A stretch of DNA of 64,000 bases from Maribacter thermophilus. Lineage in GTDB: Bacteria; Bacteroidota; Bacteroidia; Flavobacteriales; Flavobacteriaceae. The position numbers and the translations under genes are program-made. The notes under the pieces are model-generated. The model was given only the letters and a program-made list of their open reading frames with translations, ran no database searches and had not been told where the DNA came from. Positions 9,359 through 18,777 of this stretch are shown in pieces; within the stretch, counting starts at the first letter, position 1, and each line of letters starts with the position of its first letter. The DNA lies in the NCBI RefSeq assembly GCF_001020565.1, contig NZ_LDAS01000001.1:3558520-3622519 (forward strand), in the 5' to 3' direction.

Positions 9359-10012
9359 ATGGCACAGTCAAAATCAACAAAGAAATTATTTAACATGGCC
9401 TATGGGCTGGGAGCATCAGTAGTAATCATAGGTGCTCTATTTAAGATCCTTCACTGGGAAATCGGCCCTTTAACAGGTGGTCTATTATTATCTATCGGTC
9501 TTATTACAGAGGCACTTATCTTCGCAATTAGTGCATTCGAACCGGTAGACGATGAGTACGATTGGGCCTTGGTATACCCAGAATTAGCAGGTGGAGAAGC
9601 TAGTGCTTCTAGAAAAACCCAGGCTGCCGAAGTTGCAGAAGCAGAGACTTCTTTGTCTAAAAAATTAGACGATTTATTAAAAGAAGCTGGCGTAGATGCA
9701 AATCTTATGGAGAGCTTAGGTACAAGTATCAAAAACTTCGAAGGTGCGGCCAAAGGTATTGCCCCTACAGTTGACGCAATGGAATCTACCAGAAAATATT
9801 CTGAGGAAATGGTTCAGGCAGCAGCTCAGATGGAGTCTTTGAACAGTCTTTATAAAGTACAATTGGAAAGTGCTAGCAGACAAGCTTCCGTTAACGAAGA
9901 GGTAGTACAAAATGCTAGTGCGCTTAAAGAGCAAATGGCCTCTCTTTCTACCAACCTTTCTTCTTTGAATGGTGTATATGGTGGAATGTTATCTGCAATG
10001 ACAAGAAATTAA
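9359..10012 (+). CDS. gldL: Gliding motility/T9SS motor protein GldL
   Basis: 217 aa inner-membrane protein. Together with GldM it forms the proton-driven motor that powers T9SS and gliding. Two N-terminal membrane helices (about 14-32 and 38-60) hold the charged residues known to matter in the family: K29, H32 and E51 inside the membrane span, and E61 just after it. These correspond to the functionally important Lys/Glu positions described for Flavobacterium johnsoniae GldL, offset by two. The remaining cytoplasmic part is helical and probably forms coiled coils. It starts 84 bp after gldK and 58 bp before gldM. Confidence 0.96.
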   Translation: MAQSKSTKKLFNMAYGLGASVVIIGALFKILHWEIGPLTGGLLLSIGLITEALIFAISAFEPVDDEYDWALVYPELAGGEASASRKTQAAEVAEAETSLSKKLDDLLKEAGVDANLMESLGTSIKNFEGAAKGIAPTVDAMESTRKYSEEMVQAAAQMESLNSLYKVQLESASRQASVNEEVVQNASALKEQMASLSTNLSSLNGVYGGMLSAMTRN

Positions 10013-10070
10013 TTGGATTTTAATCAAATCGAATTTAAGTATTAATTAAAATCTAATTTAAAGAAAAACC

Positions 10071-11627
10071 ATGGCAGGAGGAAAAGCAACACCACGTCAG
10101 AAGATGATCAACCTTATGTATTTGATCTTCATCGCAATGCTGGCGTTAAACATGAGTAAAGAGGTGCTAGCGGCATTCGGTATAATGAATGAAAAGCTAG
10201 AGACTTCTAACGCAAAGACGACCGCAAGTAACGAAGCGTTCTTGAGTAGTCTAGAAACCAAGGCATCTGAAGATGCAGCTAAATATGAAAAGCTGTACCA
10301 GAATGCACAGAAAATTAAATCGATGTCTCAAGAGTATTATGATTACCTAGAAACTCTTAAGGCTGGTATGATGGAAGGTATAGAAGATCCAAAGGATTAT
10401 GCACGTATGGATAATTCGGATTTCTTGGATCAAAAGTTCTTTCAAGGCGACAAGCTGTCTGAAGGCGGTGAAGAGTTCATGAGAAGACTTACCGAGTATA
10501 GAGATCAAGTAGCTGCAATTGTACCTGCTTCTTTGAAACAGTCTGTTATCGATAGATTTGAAACAGGTAACGAAGAAGGTAAGGTAAAGGCAAAAGACGG
10601 TATGCAAGACTGGATAAACTACCATTATGAAGGGTATCCTTTAGTAGCATCTTTAGCTAAATTGACTTCTTTGCAAGCCGATGTTAAGGCTACCGAAGAA
10701 GCTGCTCTAAAATCTATGTTGGAAGGTGAGTTAACAAGCCAAGTATCTTTAAAGAACTTTGCAACATCTTTGTCAGCTTCAAAATCTGCGTACTATGCAG
10801 GTGAAAAGTATGATGGTAAGATCATTATCAGTAAAACGGATAATTCTTCTACTCCTGTTAGGGCAGAATTGACCCTTGACGGAAGAAAACTTACAGAAGG
10901 CAAAGATTATAAGTTAGAGGCCGGTGGAGTTAAAATGCTTATTGGAGCAGGTGGGGCAGGTGACCATGAAGTTGCCGGTACTATCTACTTTAAGCAAGAT
11001 GGTGAAGAAATTGAAGTTCCTGTAAAGAACTCTTTTGCCACCATTTCTAAACCAAACTCGGCTTTGATCGCTGCAGACAAGATGAACGTTGTTTATCGTG
11101 GGGTACCTAACCCAATGTCTATCTCTATTCCTGGTATACCAAACAATAAGGTACGTGCATCTGCACCGGGTCTTAAGCAGGTTAGCGGTAGTAAATATGT
11201 TATGAACCCTGGAAAAGGTAGAACTGTTACTATTACAGCTTCTGGAACCTTGCCAGATGGTCAGCCAATATCTTCTAAATCTGAGTTCAGAATTAAAGAT
11301 ATTCCAAGACCAGAAGGTACTATAAGCAAGCAAGCGGGTAGTGTTAAATTACCAAGAAGAAATGTTGAGATCGGTACTATTAGTGCTCAATTGGATGATT
11401 TTGATTTTGACTTGAACCTTGCGGTTAGCGGTTTCAAATTCAAAGTACCTGGTCAACCAACGGTTAGCGTAAGAGGTAGTAAACTAGATGCGAAAGCTAA
11501 GTCTGCTCTTAAACGTGCCAAAAGAGGCGATGTGGTTCAGATATTCGATATCGAGGCTTACATTACCAATAACAAAAGTTACAAGTTGAAAAAAGTATCT
11601 CCAGTAGTTGTGGAGCTAACAAATTAA
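10071..11627 (+). CDS. gldM: Gliding motility/T9SS motor protein GldM
   Basis: 518 aa protein with one N-terminal membrane helix (about 12-35, MINLMYLIFIAMLALNMSKE) and a large periplasmic part. This part consists of an alpha-helical domain (to about 220) followed by three beta-rich domains, including an Ig-like region with the GVPNPMSISIPG block near 344-355. GldM dimers pass through the GldL pentamer and transmit motor rotation to the GldK/GldN ring. Length and order match flavobacterial GldM. The ATG at 10071 follows a leader with little Shine-Dalgarno character, as is common in Bacteroidota. Confidence 0.97.
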   Translation: MAGGKATPRQKMINLMYLIFIAMLALNMSKEVLAAFGIMNEKLETSNAKTTASNEAFLSSLETKASEDAAKYEKLYQNAQKIKSMSQEYYDYLETLKAGMMEGIEDPKDYARMDNSDFLDQKFFQGDKLSEGGEEFMRRLTEYRDQVAAIVPASLKQSVIDRFETGNEEGKVKAKDGMQDWINYHYEGYPLVASLAKLTSLQADVKATEEAALKSMLEGELTSQVSLKNFATSLSASKSAYYAGEKYDGKIIISKTDNSSTPVRAELTLDGRKLTEGKDYKLEAGGVKMLIGAGGAGDHEVAGTIYFKQDGEEIEVPVKNSFATISKPNSALIAADKMNVVYRGVPNPMSISIPGIPNNKVRASAPGLKQVSGSKYVMNPGKGRTVTITASGTLPDGQPISSKSEFRIKDIPRPEGTISKQAGSVKLPRRNVEIGTISAQLDDFDFDLNLAVSGFKFKVPGQPTVSVRGSKLDAKAKSALKRAKRGDVVQIFDIEAYITNNKSYKLKKVSPVVVELTN

Positions 11628-11690
11628 TACAAATAGAATGATACCGGGTAACCGTACAGTGTTGCCCGGTTAATTTTAAAGTTAATAAGA

Positions 11691-12578
11691 ATGAATTGGA
11701 AAAATGTTTTAGTAATGGGAGCGGTAACATTGTTACCAGTATCCATGATGGCACAGGCCAATATCTTGAACGCTAAAAAACCTGAGGAAATTGGAGTTCG
11801 TACAGAAGCCCAAAAAAAGGCGGACAACGATGCGCCTTTAGAATATGGTTATGTAGACGATAGGGATATTCTTTGGTCCAAAACCCTTTGGGAGACCATA
11901 GATTTGGATGAAAGGGTGAACTTTCCTCTTTATTACCCAACAGATACAATGGATATAGGTCAGAACAGAAGATCTTTGTACCATGTATTGTTGAAAAACC
12001 TTAAAAATGGAAATTTAGAGGCCTACGCCGATTCCTATTTTACGGAAAAAAGAACGTACGAAGACCTTTCAGGTGCTTTGCAAACTGTTGATACCTTGGA
12101 CTATGGATACGAACAAATGAATGCCGGTGAGCAAGTTTCTGAAGAGTATATTACCCGTAGAAATATCACCGCTGCGGAAATAGAAGAGTATCATATTAAA
12201 GGCATGTGGTATTTTGATAAAAGACAGGGAGAATTAAAATATCGTTTATTAGGTATTGCCCCTGTTGCTCCAGATGTAAACTTTATCGACGACGAAAATC
12301 CCGATAAAGTAGAATTGTTCTGGATCTGGTATCCCGATGCACGTGAAATTTTACACGAGGCAAAAGTTTTTAATCAGCGTAATTCCGCACAACCCATCTC
12401 TTTTGATATGCTGTTGAATGCAAGAAGGTTTAATGCTGTTATCTATAAAGAAGATAATGTACATGGAGATAGGAAGGTTAGCGATTATATTGCCGACAAT
12501 GCCCTGTTTCAATTGCTAGAAGCTCAACGTATCAAAGAAACTATTCGAGACAGAGAGCAAGATATGTGGGCTTACTAG
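11691..12578 (+). CDS. gldN: Gliding motility/T9SS protein GldN
   Basis: 295 aa exported protein with a signal peptide ending near MMAQ (about residue 23). It is the periplasmic partner of GldK in the T9SS ring. The family signature is visible in YVDDRDILWSKTLWETIDLDERVNFPLYYP (about 50-80) and VELFWIWYPDAREIL near 206-220. It is the last gene of gldKLMN and is followed 30 bp later by a strong hairpin terminator. Confidence 0.96.
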   Translation: MNWKNVLVMGAVTLLPVSMMAQANILNAKKPEEIGVRTEAQKKADNDAPLEYGYVDDRDILWSKTLWETIDLDERVNFPLYYPTDTMDIGQNRRSLYHVLLKNLKNGNLEAYADSYFTEKRTYEDLSGALQTVDTLDYGYEQMNAGEQVSEEYITRRNITAAEIEEYHIKGMWYFDKRQGELKYRLLGIAPVAPDVNFIDDENPDKVELFWIWYPDAREILHEAKVFNQRNSAQPISFDMLLNARRFNAVIYKEDNVHGDRKVSDYIADNALFQLLEAQRIKETIRDREQDMWAY

Positions 12579-12608
12579 AGCCTTAGAAAATTCCAATTCA
12601 AAAGTATT

Positions 12609-12637
12609 AAAGCTCCGATATATTATATCGGAGCTTT
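12609..12637 (+). terminator. Intrinsic terminator after gldN
   Basis: A 14-bp perfect inverted repeat (AAAGCTCCGATATA and complement) with a minimal loop is followed by TTTTGTTTATGG. It ends the gldKLMN unit 31 bp after the gldN stop. It also overlaps the likely upstream region of the next gene, which starts at 12660. Confidence 0.85.
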
Positions 12638-12659
12638 TGTTTATGGTTATTTTTGCAAC

Positions 12660-13715
12660 ATGTTAGATTATATTGTTGTAGGTCTAGGCCTTGCCGGAAC
12701 CGCCTTTTGCGAAAAACTTAGAAAAAACAATAAAACCTTCGTTGTTTTTAACGATGCCTCCCAAAGGTCTTCGGTAGTTGCGGGCGGCTTATCCAACCCT
12801 GTTATATTAAAGCGGTTTACCATGGCTTGGAAGGCCAATGAGTTGATGTCGCTGGCGAAAGAGTTTTATGAAGGTTTAGGCAAAGAATTGCAGGTCGACT
12901 TGCTACACGATCAACCGGTTTTGCGCATACTAAGCTCTATAGAGGAACAAAACCTATGGTTCGAGGCATCGGACAAGAATCTGTTAAAGGACTATCTGTC
13001 ACCCAAATTGGTTCGTAATAGCACTAATAGTATTAACGCACCATATGATTTTGGTGAAGTATTAAAGGCTTTTAGGTTAGATGCCAGGTTAATGATCAAT
13101 TCGTATGCAGAATTTTTATCGGCTGAAAACAAGATAAGAACCGAAACTTTTGAGTATTCGGGTCTAGCGGAACAATCCGATACTGTTTCCTATAAGGACA
13201 TAAAAGCCAAACATATTGTTTTTGCGGAAGGTTACGGGCTCACTAAAAATCCCTTTTTTAATTATTTGCCAATGCAAGGTTCAAAGGGAGAATATCTGAT
13301 TATCAGATCTGCTGGACTAAAAGAATTTAGGGCCTTAAAGTCTTCCATATTTATAATTCCCCTTGGTGACGACCTGTATAAAGTGGGGGCCACGTATAGT
13401 AATAAGAACAAAGATAACGAGCCCTCGATGTCCGCGAGAGATGAACTTGTAAAAAAACTGGATGCCATACTGTTGGCAGACTACCATATAGAAGGTCATG
13501 TGGCCGGTGTTAGACCAACTGTAAGAGACAGAAGGCCTTTGGTGGGCGGGCATCCGAAACATACGAGAATAAACCTTTTAAATGGTTTTGGGTCACATGG
13601 CATAATGGTTGCTCCGTGGGCTGCCGAGCAATTGTATAGGCACATAGAGGAAAGAAAACCATTGGATCCGGAATTGGATATCAATAGGTTTTCGGCAATG
13701 CTGCCAAAAGTTTAA
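12660..13715 (+). CDS. FAD-dependent oxidoreductase (DAO/glycine oxidase-like)
   Basis: 351 aa protein with an N-terminal Rossmann dinucleotide-binding motif (GLGLAG, residues 8-13) and a C-terminal block with VAGVRPTVRDRRPLVGGHP and LNGFGSHGIMVAPW, typical of the D-amino-acid oxidase (DAO) family. An AGGLSNPVILKRF stretch resembles the C-terminal FAD domain of MnmC and glycine/D-amino-acid oxidases. The substrate is unknown. A gene of this type often follows gldN in flavobacteria, though here a terminator separates them. Its stop overlaps by 4 bp the convergent DUF983 gene. Confidence 0.85.
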   Translation: MLDYIVVGLGLAGTAFCEKLRKNNKTFVVFNDASQRSSVVAGGLSNPVILKRFTMAWKANELMSLAKEFYEGLGKELQVDLLHDQPVLRILSSIEEQNLWFEASDKNLLKDYLSPKLVRNSTNSINAPYDFGEVLKAFRLDARLMINSYAEFLSAENKIRTETFEYSGLAEQSDTVSYKDIKAKHIVFAEGYGLTKNPFFNYLPMQGSKGEYLIIRSAGLKEFRALKSSIFIIPLGDDLYKVGATYSNKNKDNEPSMSARDELVKKLDAILLADYHIEGHVAGVRPTVRDRRPLVGGHPKHTRINLLNGFGSHGIMVAPWAAEQLYRHIEERKPLDPELDINRFSAMLPKV

Positions 13716-14092
13716 GAGGCTTTGTCCTTATCGTAGTGTATAAAAAAGTTGATCCAGATGTTTCTCGATAACCGAATAATTATGGGCATGAATACTACCA
13801 AGGTAACCACTATGGCAATAAAGGTGTTAACAAGGCTGGCTCCTATAAACAATTTGCTTATTACAAACGCCGCAACGGCAAAAGCTACACCTACGGCATA
13901 ACTTACGTACATGGCTCCGTAAAAAAAGGAAGGCTCTATTTTATATTTTGTGTTACAATGGCTGCACCGCTCGTGCATGTCAAAAATTTTTGAAATATGA
14001 TAAGGGTTTTTGTCCAGGTACATATTCTCTTGATGGCATTTAGGGCAACTTCCTGTTAAAATGCTGTAGAGTTTGTTTCCTTTTTTTAACAT
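13712..14092 (-). CDS. DUF983 membrane protein with zinc-ribbon-like N-terminus
   Basis: 126 aa from the ATG at 14092; an upstream TTG at 14110 would add six residues. The N-terminus carries CPKCHQ and CSHC pairs that probably form a zinc ribbon. A block KIEPSFFYGAMYVSYAVG and two membrane helices follow. The pattern matches the DUF983 family, whose function is unknown. It is convergent with the FAD oxidoreductase and divergent from the ABC-F gene, about 120 bp away. Confidence 0.88.
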   Translation of the reverse strand: MLKKGNKLYSILTGSCPKCHQENMYLDKNPYHISKIFDMHERCSHCNTKYKIEPSFFYGAMYVSYAVGVAFAVAAFVISKLFIGASLVNTFIAIVVTLVVFMPIIIRLSRNIWINFFIHYDKDKAS

Positions 14093-14209
14093 TTGCAAAA
14101 CTTTGTGCAAAAGTAAATAATGTAGGTGATTTTGCCTGTAAATTTAGTTAGGATTAATGGTGCTTCCATATTATTTTTTACCATTGGTTCTTAAATTTGG
14201 ATTATAACA

Positions 14210-16120
14210 ATGCTGAACATTCATAATCTTTCCGTCTCTTTTGGGGGCGAATATTTATTTGAGGAAATATCATTTAGGTTAAATGCCGGAAACAGGGTGG
14301 GCCTTGTAGGTAAAAATGGGGCTGGTAAGTCTACCTTACTAAAACTATTGGCAAAAGATATGCCTATAGATTCTGGCACTATTGCTATAGAGAAGGATAT
14401 AAAGATTGGTTTTTTGCGCCAAGATATAGATTTTGAACTAGGCAGAACCGTTTTAGAAGAGGCGTACCAAGCCTTTGAGGAAATAAAGGCCTTAGAGGCA
14501 AAAATAGATGCCATAAATAAGCAGTTAGCCGAACGAACGGATTATGAAAGCGAATCTTACCATCAGTTGATCGTTGATTTAAGCGATCTTTCTAGTCATT
14601 ACGAAATATTGGGAGGGTACAACTATCAAGGGGAAACTGAAAAAATTCTTCAGGGGCTCGGGTTTACCAGAGAAGATTTCAATAGAAAAACCGAAACTTT
14701 TTCCGGTGGTTGGCGTATGCGTATAGAATTGGCAAAATTGCTCTTGCAGAGCAACGACGTGCTGCTTTTAGATGAGCCAACCAACCACTTGGATATAGAA
14801 TCTATTATTTGGTTCGAGCAGTTTCTGAACAACTATACCGGTGCGGTGGTAATTGTTTCGCACGATAAAATGTTCTTGGATAATGTAACCAATAGAACCA
14901 TAGAAATTTCTTTGGGGCGAATTTATGATTATAACAAACCATACTCGCAATATTTGGTTCTTAGGGACGAGATACGCCAGCAACAATTGAACGCACAGAA
15001 AAACCAAGAGAAAGAAATTCAACAGGCCGAACGTTTAATAGAAAAGTTCAGGGCCAAATCTACCAAGGCATCCATGGCCCAGTCGCTTATTAAGAAATTG
15101 GATAAAATTGAACGTATAGAGGTAGATGAAGATGACAATAGTGTTATGAACCTTAAGTTTCCGGTATCGGTAACACCGGGTAAGGTTGTTGTAGAGATAG
15201 AGAACCTTTCTAAGGCCTATGGCGAAAAGCAGGTACTGAAGGATATAAATCTGTTAGTGGAAAGAAACAGTAAAACTGCATTTGTAGGTCAAAATGGACA
15301 AGGAAAATCTACCTTGGCCAAGATTATTGTCGGAGAATTGGAGTATGAAGGTCATTTAAAACTGGGGCACAATGTACAGATAGGGTATTTTGCCCAAAAC
15401 CAGGCCGAGTATTTGGATGGAAACAAAACTATTTTGGATACCATGATAGATGCGGCCAATGAATCTAATAGAAGTAAGGTTCGTGATATTCTGGGGTCTT
15501 TCTTGTTTAGGGGAGATGATGTAGAAAAGTATGTTAAGGTGCTTTCGGGCGGGGAGCGTAACCGTTTGGCCCTGGCCAAAATGTTGCTTCAGCCTTTTAA
15601 CGTGTTGGTAATGGATGAGCCAACCAACCATTTGGACATAAAATCGAAGAATGTTTTAAAACAAGCTTGCCTTAATTTTGAAGGTACGCTTATATTGGTA
15701 TCACACGACAGGGATTTCTTGCAAGGCTTAACCAATAAGGTGTATGAATTCAAGGATCATAAAATAAAGGAATATTTAGGGGACATTGATTTCTATTTAG
15801 AGCAAAGAAAGGTAGAAAACTTTAGGAGTATAGAGAAAAAGCAGGAGGTGGTTGTAGAAAAGCCGACAGAGAAAACCAATAATACTTTTGAAGAGCAAAA
15901 AAGATTAAAAAGCCTTAAGAATCAGTTGAGCAATTTAGAAAGTAAGATATCGTCCCTGGAGAAGAAGATAAAGGAAATAGACCATGATTTGTTAATAGAT
16001 TATGACGCCACTATCGCCAAACCTAATTTCTTTGATAATTATCAGGCTAAAAAATCTCAATTGGAAAAGTATATGGAAAAATGGGAGACCCTTACATTAG
16101 AAATTGAGGGTTTAAAGTAG
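14210..16120 (+). CDS. ABC-F family ATPase
   Basis: 636 aa cytoplasmic protein with two ABC ATPase domains and no membrane segment. ABC1 has GKNGAGKS near 36-43, signature FSGGW near 164 and Walker B LLLDEPTNHLD. ABC2 has GQNGQGKS near 362, signature LSGGE and LVMDEPTNHLD. A charged linker separates the domains. A C-terminal coiled coil (about 545-635) resembles Uup-type members. ABC-F proteins act on the ribosome, helping stalled translation or protecting against antibiotics. The coiled coil suggests a housekeeping Uup/EttA-like role rather than drug resistance, but sequence alone does not settle this. Confidence 0.93.
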   Translation: MLNIHNLSVSFGGEYLFEEISFRLNAGNRVGLVGKNGAGKSTLLKLLAKDMPIDSGTIAIEKDIKIGFLRQDIDFELGRTVLEEAYQAFEEIKALEAKIDAINKQLAERTDYESESYHQLIVDLSDLSSHYEILGGYNYQGETEKILQGLGFTREDFNRKTETFSGGWRMRIELAKLLLQSNDVLLLDEPTNHLDIESIIWFEQFLNNYTGAVVIVSHDKMFLDNVTNRTIEISLGRIYDYNKPYSQYLVLRDEIRQQQLNAQKNQEKEIQQAERLIEKFRAKSTKASMAQSLIKKLDKIERIEVDEDDNSVMNLKFPVSVTPGKVVVEIENLSKAYGEKQVLKDINLLVERNSKTAFVGQNGQGKSTLAKIIVGELEYEGHLKLGHNVQIGYFAQNQAEYLDGNKTILDTMIDAANESNRSKVRDILGSFLFRGDDVEKYVKVLSGGERNRLALAKMLLQPFNVLVMDEPTNHLDIKSKNVLKQACLNFEGTLILVSHDRDFLQGLTNKVYEFKDHKIKEYLGDIDFYLEQRKVENFRSIEKKQEVVVEKPTEKTNNTFEEQKRLKSLKNQLSNLESKISSLEKKIKEIDHDLLIDYDATIAKPNFFDNYQAKKSQLEKYMEKWETLTLEIEGLK

Positions 16121-16279
16121 AAGAACCCACTTTTTCCTTGTTTTCACCACAATTATTCAGGTTTTTACAACAAAATAGATCACTTCAACGATAAATTTTG
16201 ACATTGTGGCGTTATTAATGCAAATTTGTAGGAGAATTCTTAAAAATACACCAGGTCCATAATTTAAACTAACATAGTT

Positions 16280-17155
16280 ATGAAAAAGCTTTACACTCTT
16301 TTATTCGTTGCCCTGCTAACTTCAAGTTTTGCTATGGCCGAAGTTTCAAAAAAGGAAAAAAAGGCACTTTTATCCCTATATACAAGTACCAACGGCGCGC
16401 ATTGGATAAAAAAGTGGAATTTAAATCAGCCCGTTTCAGAGTGGTATGGTGTAAAGGTAGAAGACGATAAGGTTGTAGAAATAAATTTGTTCAGAAATAA
16501 TTTAATGGGTCCTTTACCGGCAGATCTTTCCAAATTGGAGCATTTAAAGGTATTGAACTTGGCTTTTAATTCTATAACGGGGCAGTTACCAGAAGAAATA
16601 GCCTATTTGCCCAATCTTAAGGTGCTAAAGTTGGAAATGAACAGAATAAAGGGTGGTCTGCCTTCTAACATAGGCAGTCTTGCCAATTTAGAGGAGCTCA
16701 CTGCTTTTAATAATTTTATTTCAGGTAGTATACCCGAGAGTATTGGTGAAATAAAAAAACTTAAGGTCTTAAACCTATCGAGTAATGCCCTAAAAGGAAC
16801 CATACCCGAATCGTTAGGTGAGTTAACAGAATTGGAAACATTGGGTTTGTTCGAGAATGCGTTAGAAGGGGCGATCCCAGGAGAAATGGGTAACCTAAGA
16901 AAACTTAAAGAGTTGGTCTTGGCGAATAATAGCTTTAAGGGAGAAATACCAAAAGAATTTGGTCAATTGGCCAGTTTAGAAGTATTTCAGATACAGAATA
17001 ACAAGTTCGATTCTTTTAAGAATTTGGAAATGTTTGAAAATAGAGAGTTTTTGGTTTTTGATTTTGACGGTGATAAAAGAGATTTTGAGTACAAAGATCT
17101 TAAGTTTAGTAAGACTAGAATGGCCGATACAAAATTTGAGGATATTGAAGAATAA
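16280..17155 (+). CDS. Exported leucine-rich-repeat protein
   Basis: 291 aa with a signal peptide (MKKLYTLLFVALLTSSFAMA). An N-terminal cap (ALLSLYTSTNGAHWIKKWN) resembles plant-type LRRNT domains. About seven 24-residue repeats of the plant-like form follow, with L-x-L-x-x-N and G-x-I-P motifs such as GSIPESIGEIKKLKVLNL. The C-terminus is short, acidic and not a T9SS sorting domain, so it is probably periplasmic. It may bind protein or peptide ligands, but the partner is unknown. A terminator follows at 17189. Confidence 0.85.
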   Translation: MKKLYTLLFVALLTSSFAMAEVSKKEKKALLSLYTSTNGAHWIKKWNLNQPVSEWYGVKVEDDKVVEINLFRNNLMGPLPADLSKLEHLKVLNLAFNSITGQLPEEIAYLPNLKVLKLEMNRIKGGLPSNIGSLANLEELTAFNNFISGSIPESIGEIKKLKVLNLSSNALKGTIPESLGELTELETLGLFENALEGAIPGEMGNLRKLKELVLANNSFKGEIPKEFGQLASLEVFQIQNNKFDSFKNLEMFENREFLVFDFDGDKRDFEYKDLKFSKTRMADTKFEDIEE

Positions 17156-17188
17156 GAGTAGTAGTTTACACTTTTAGTTAGTTTGGTG

Positions 17189-17220
17189 AAAAAAGAGGTG
17201 TTGTTAGGCGCCTCTTTTTT
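17189..17220 (+). terminator. Intrinsic terminator after the LRR gene
   Basis: AAAAAAGAGGTG (17189-17200) pairs with CGCCTCTTTTTT (17209-17220) with one G-T wobble. The loop is eight bases and the stem is followed by GTTTTTTG. It lies 34 bp after the LRR stop codon. Confidence 0.8.
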
Positions 17221-17646
17221 GTTTTTTGAATAGGGGGTAGTCGATGTAAAAGCCTTTTACATTGTAAAAAGGGGTAAATATGATTTGTTTATATTTTTCT
17301 TTTTTTTTCAAAATCAAAAAGTTTTTTTATGAAATTTTTAACCTTGGGGACACCTTTTGCAGACCTTGTTTTTTTGTAGATTCGCCCCAGTTATAACCGT
17401 TGGTGCAATGTATCTATTTGGTAGATAATTAGTTGTGTCGATCTATTTTTTTCGTTTGAGCTTTGTTGTCTTAAGTTTGCAGATTAAGCTCTTGTAAAAG
17501 CTATTGTTGTAGAAAAGTTAAAGTAAAATGAAAGTCGTTTCACATATTAAATAAGACGTTTCGCTTTATTATAAAAATATCCAAATAACCATTCAAATAT
17601 ATTTGTTCCTTTCAGGCAAAAACTAAGTTTAAAAACCAAAACTAAA
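17221..17646 (+). promoter_or_regulatory. Leader/promoter region of the RND efflux operon
   Basis: About 425 bp without an ORF. A TAAGTTTG at 17472-17479 matches the TAnnTTTG -7 consensus, though no well-spaced TTTG -33 element is present. A start there would give a leader of about 165 bases. I saw no clear operator palindrome and no adjacent regulator gene for the efflux operon. Confidence 0.35.
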
Positions 17647-18777
17647 ATGCGAAAAATCATCTTTACCGGACTAGGTATTGTATTAATTGTAGTTTCCTTC
17701 TTTCTTGCCCAAATCATTATTGATAGCAAAAAAACTTTTAAGCCAAAAGTTGAGAAGGTAGTAAAGACTGTATTTACCGAAGAAGTTAAGAACCAAAGCG
17801 TACCTATAGTCGTTACCGCCAACGGTAATCTGTCTGCCAAGCAAAGAGTTGAACTATACGCCGAGGTACAAGGTGTGTTCAAAAGAGGTAGTAAGTTGTT
17901 CAAAGAAGGGCAGACCTATCGTAAAGGAGAAACTATAATAAGTATCGATGCGGACGAGTATGCGGCCAGTGTACAGTCTGCCAAAAGTAATTTATATAAT
18001 GAGTTAACCTCCATAATGCCCGATTTGCGTTTGGATTATCCTGATTTTTATCCCAAATGGCAGGCATATCTAAATAATTTTGATATGACCAAAAACGTAC
18101 CTCCATTACCGGAAATGTCTTCTGAAAGTGAACGTTTTTTTATTACGGGAAGGGGCATATTAACAAGTTACTACAGTGTAAAAAATCTAGAACAACGCCT
18201 TTCTAAGTATCGTATAGTGGCACCATTTACGGGTGTGCTTACAGAAGCATTGGTAACAGAAGGTACATTGGTTAGGTCTGGTCAAAAATTAGGAGAGTTC
18301 ATCAATCCCGATGTTTACGAACTGGAAGTGTCCATAAGCAAATCATATTCAGATCTGTTAAAGTTGGGAGAGTCAGTAGCGTTGACCAATTTGGATGACA
18401 ACACCGTTTATAAAGGCAAAGTGGCCAGGATCAATGGTAGGGTGGACCAAGCTTCCCAGACCATTAAGGCCTATATCGAGGTGAAAGACAAAAACCTTAG
18501 GGAGGGTATGTACCTAGAGGCCGATTTGGATGCCAAAAAAGAAGAAAATGCCATAGAAATAGATAGAAGCTTATTACTTGAGGGCAATAAAATATTTGTT
18601 GTAAGAGATTCTGTATTAGATCTTATAGATGTTAGACCGGTATACTTTTCAGAAAAAAGTGTGGTGCTAAAAAACGTTCCCGACGGAGAGGTCATATTGT
18701 CCAAGCCTTTGGTAGGGGCATATAAAGGAATGGCGGTAAAAGTGTATAAGGACCAACCAGATAACTCAGAGGAATAA
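17647..18777 (+). CDS. RND efflux periplasmic adaptor (membrane fusion protein)
   Basis: 376 aa HlyD/AcrA-type adaptor. An N-terminal anchor helix (about 5-27) is followed by a split biotinyl/lipoyl-like domain (around 62-100 and 195-225, with the IVAPFTGVLTEALVTEGTLV block), a short alpha-hairpin and a beta-barrel domain. It links the inner-membrane RND pump to the outer-membrane channel. The stop codon overlaps the ATG of the pump by one base (TAATG), which implies translational coupling. Substrate specificity is not visible. Confidence 0.92.
   Translation: MRKIIFTGLGIVLIVVSFFLAQIIIDSKKTFKPKVEKVVKTVFTEEVKNQSVPIVVTANGNLSAKQRVELYAEVQGVFKRGSKLFKEGQTYRKGETIISIDADEYAASVQSAKSNLYNELTSIMPDLRLDYPDFYPKWQAYLNNFDMTKNVPPLPEMSSESERFFITGRGILTSYYSVKNLEQRLSKYRIVAPFTGVLTEALVTEGTLVRSGQKLGEFINPDVYELEVSISKSYSDLLKLGESVALTNLDDNTVYKGKVARINGRVDQASQTIKAYIEVKDKNLREGMYLEADLDAKKEENAIEIDRSLLLEGNKIFVVRDSVLDLIDVRPVYFSEKSVVLKNVPDGEVILSKPLVGAYKGMAVKVYKDQPDNSEE

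Noticed and set aside
4510-11333. Several long antisense reading frames, e.g. 4510-4959, 8507-8941 and 10914-11333 on the minus strand
   Set aside because: They lie wholly inside well-supported genes (topA, gldK, gldM), show no recognisable domain and follow from codon bias of the sense gene.
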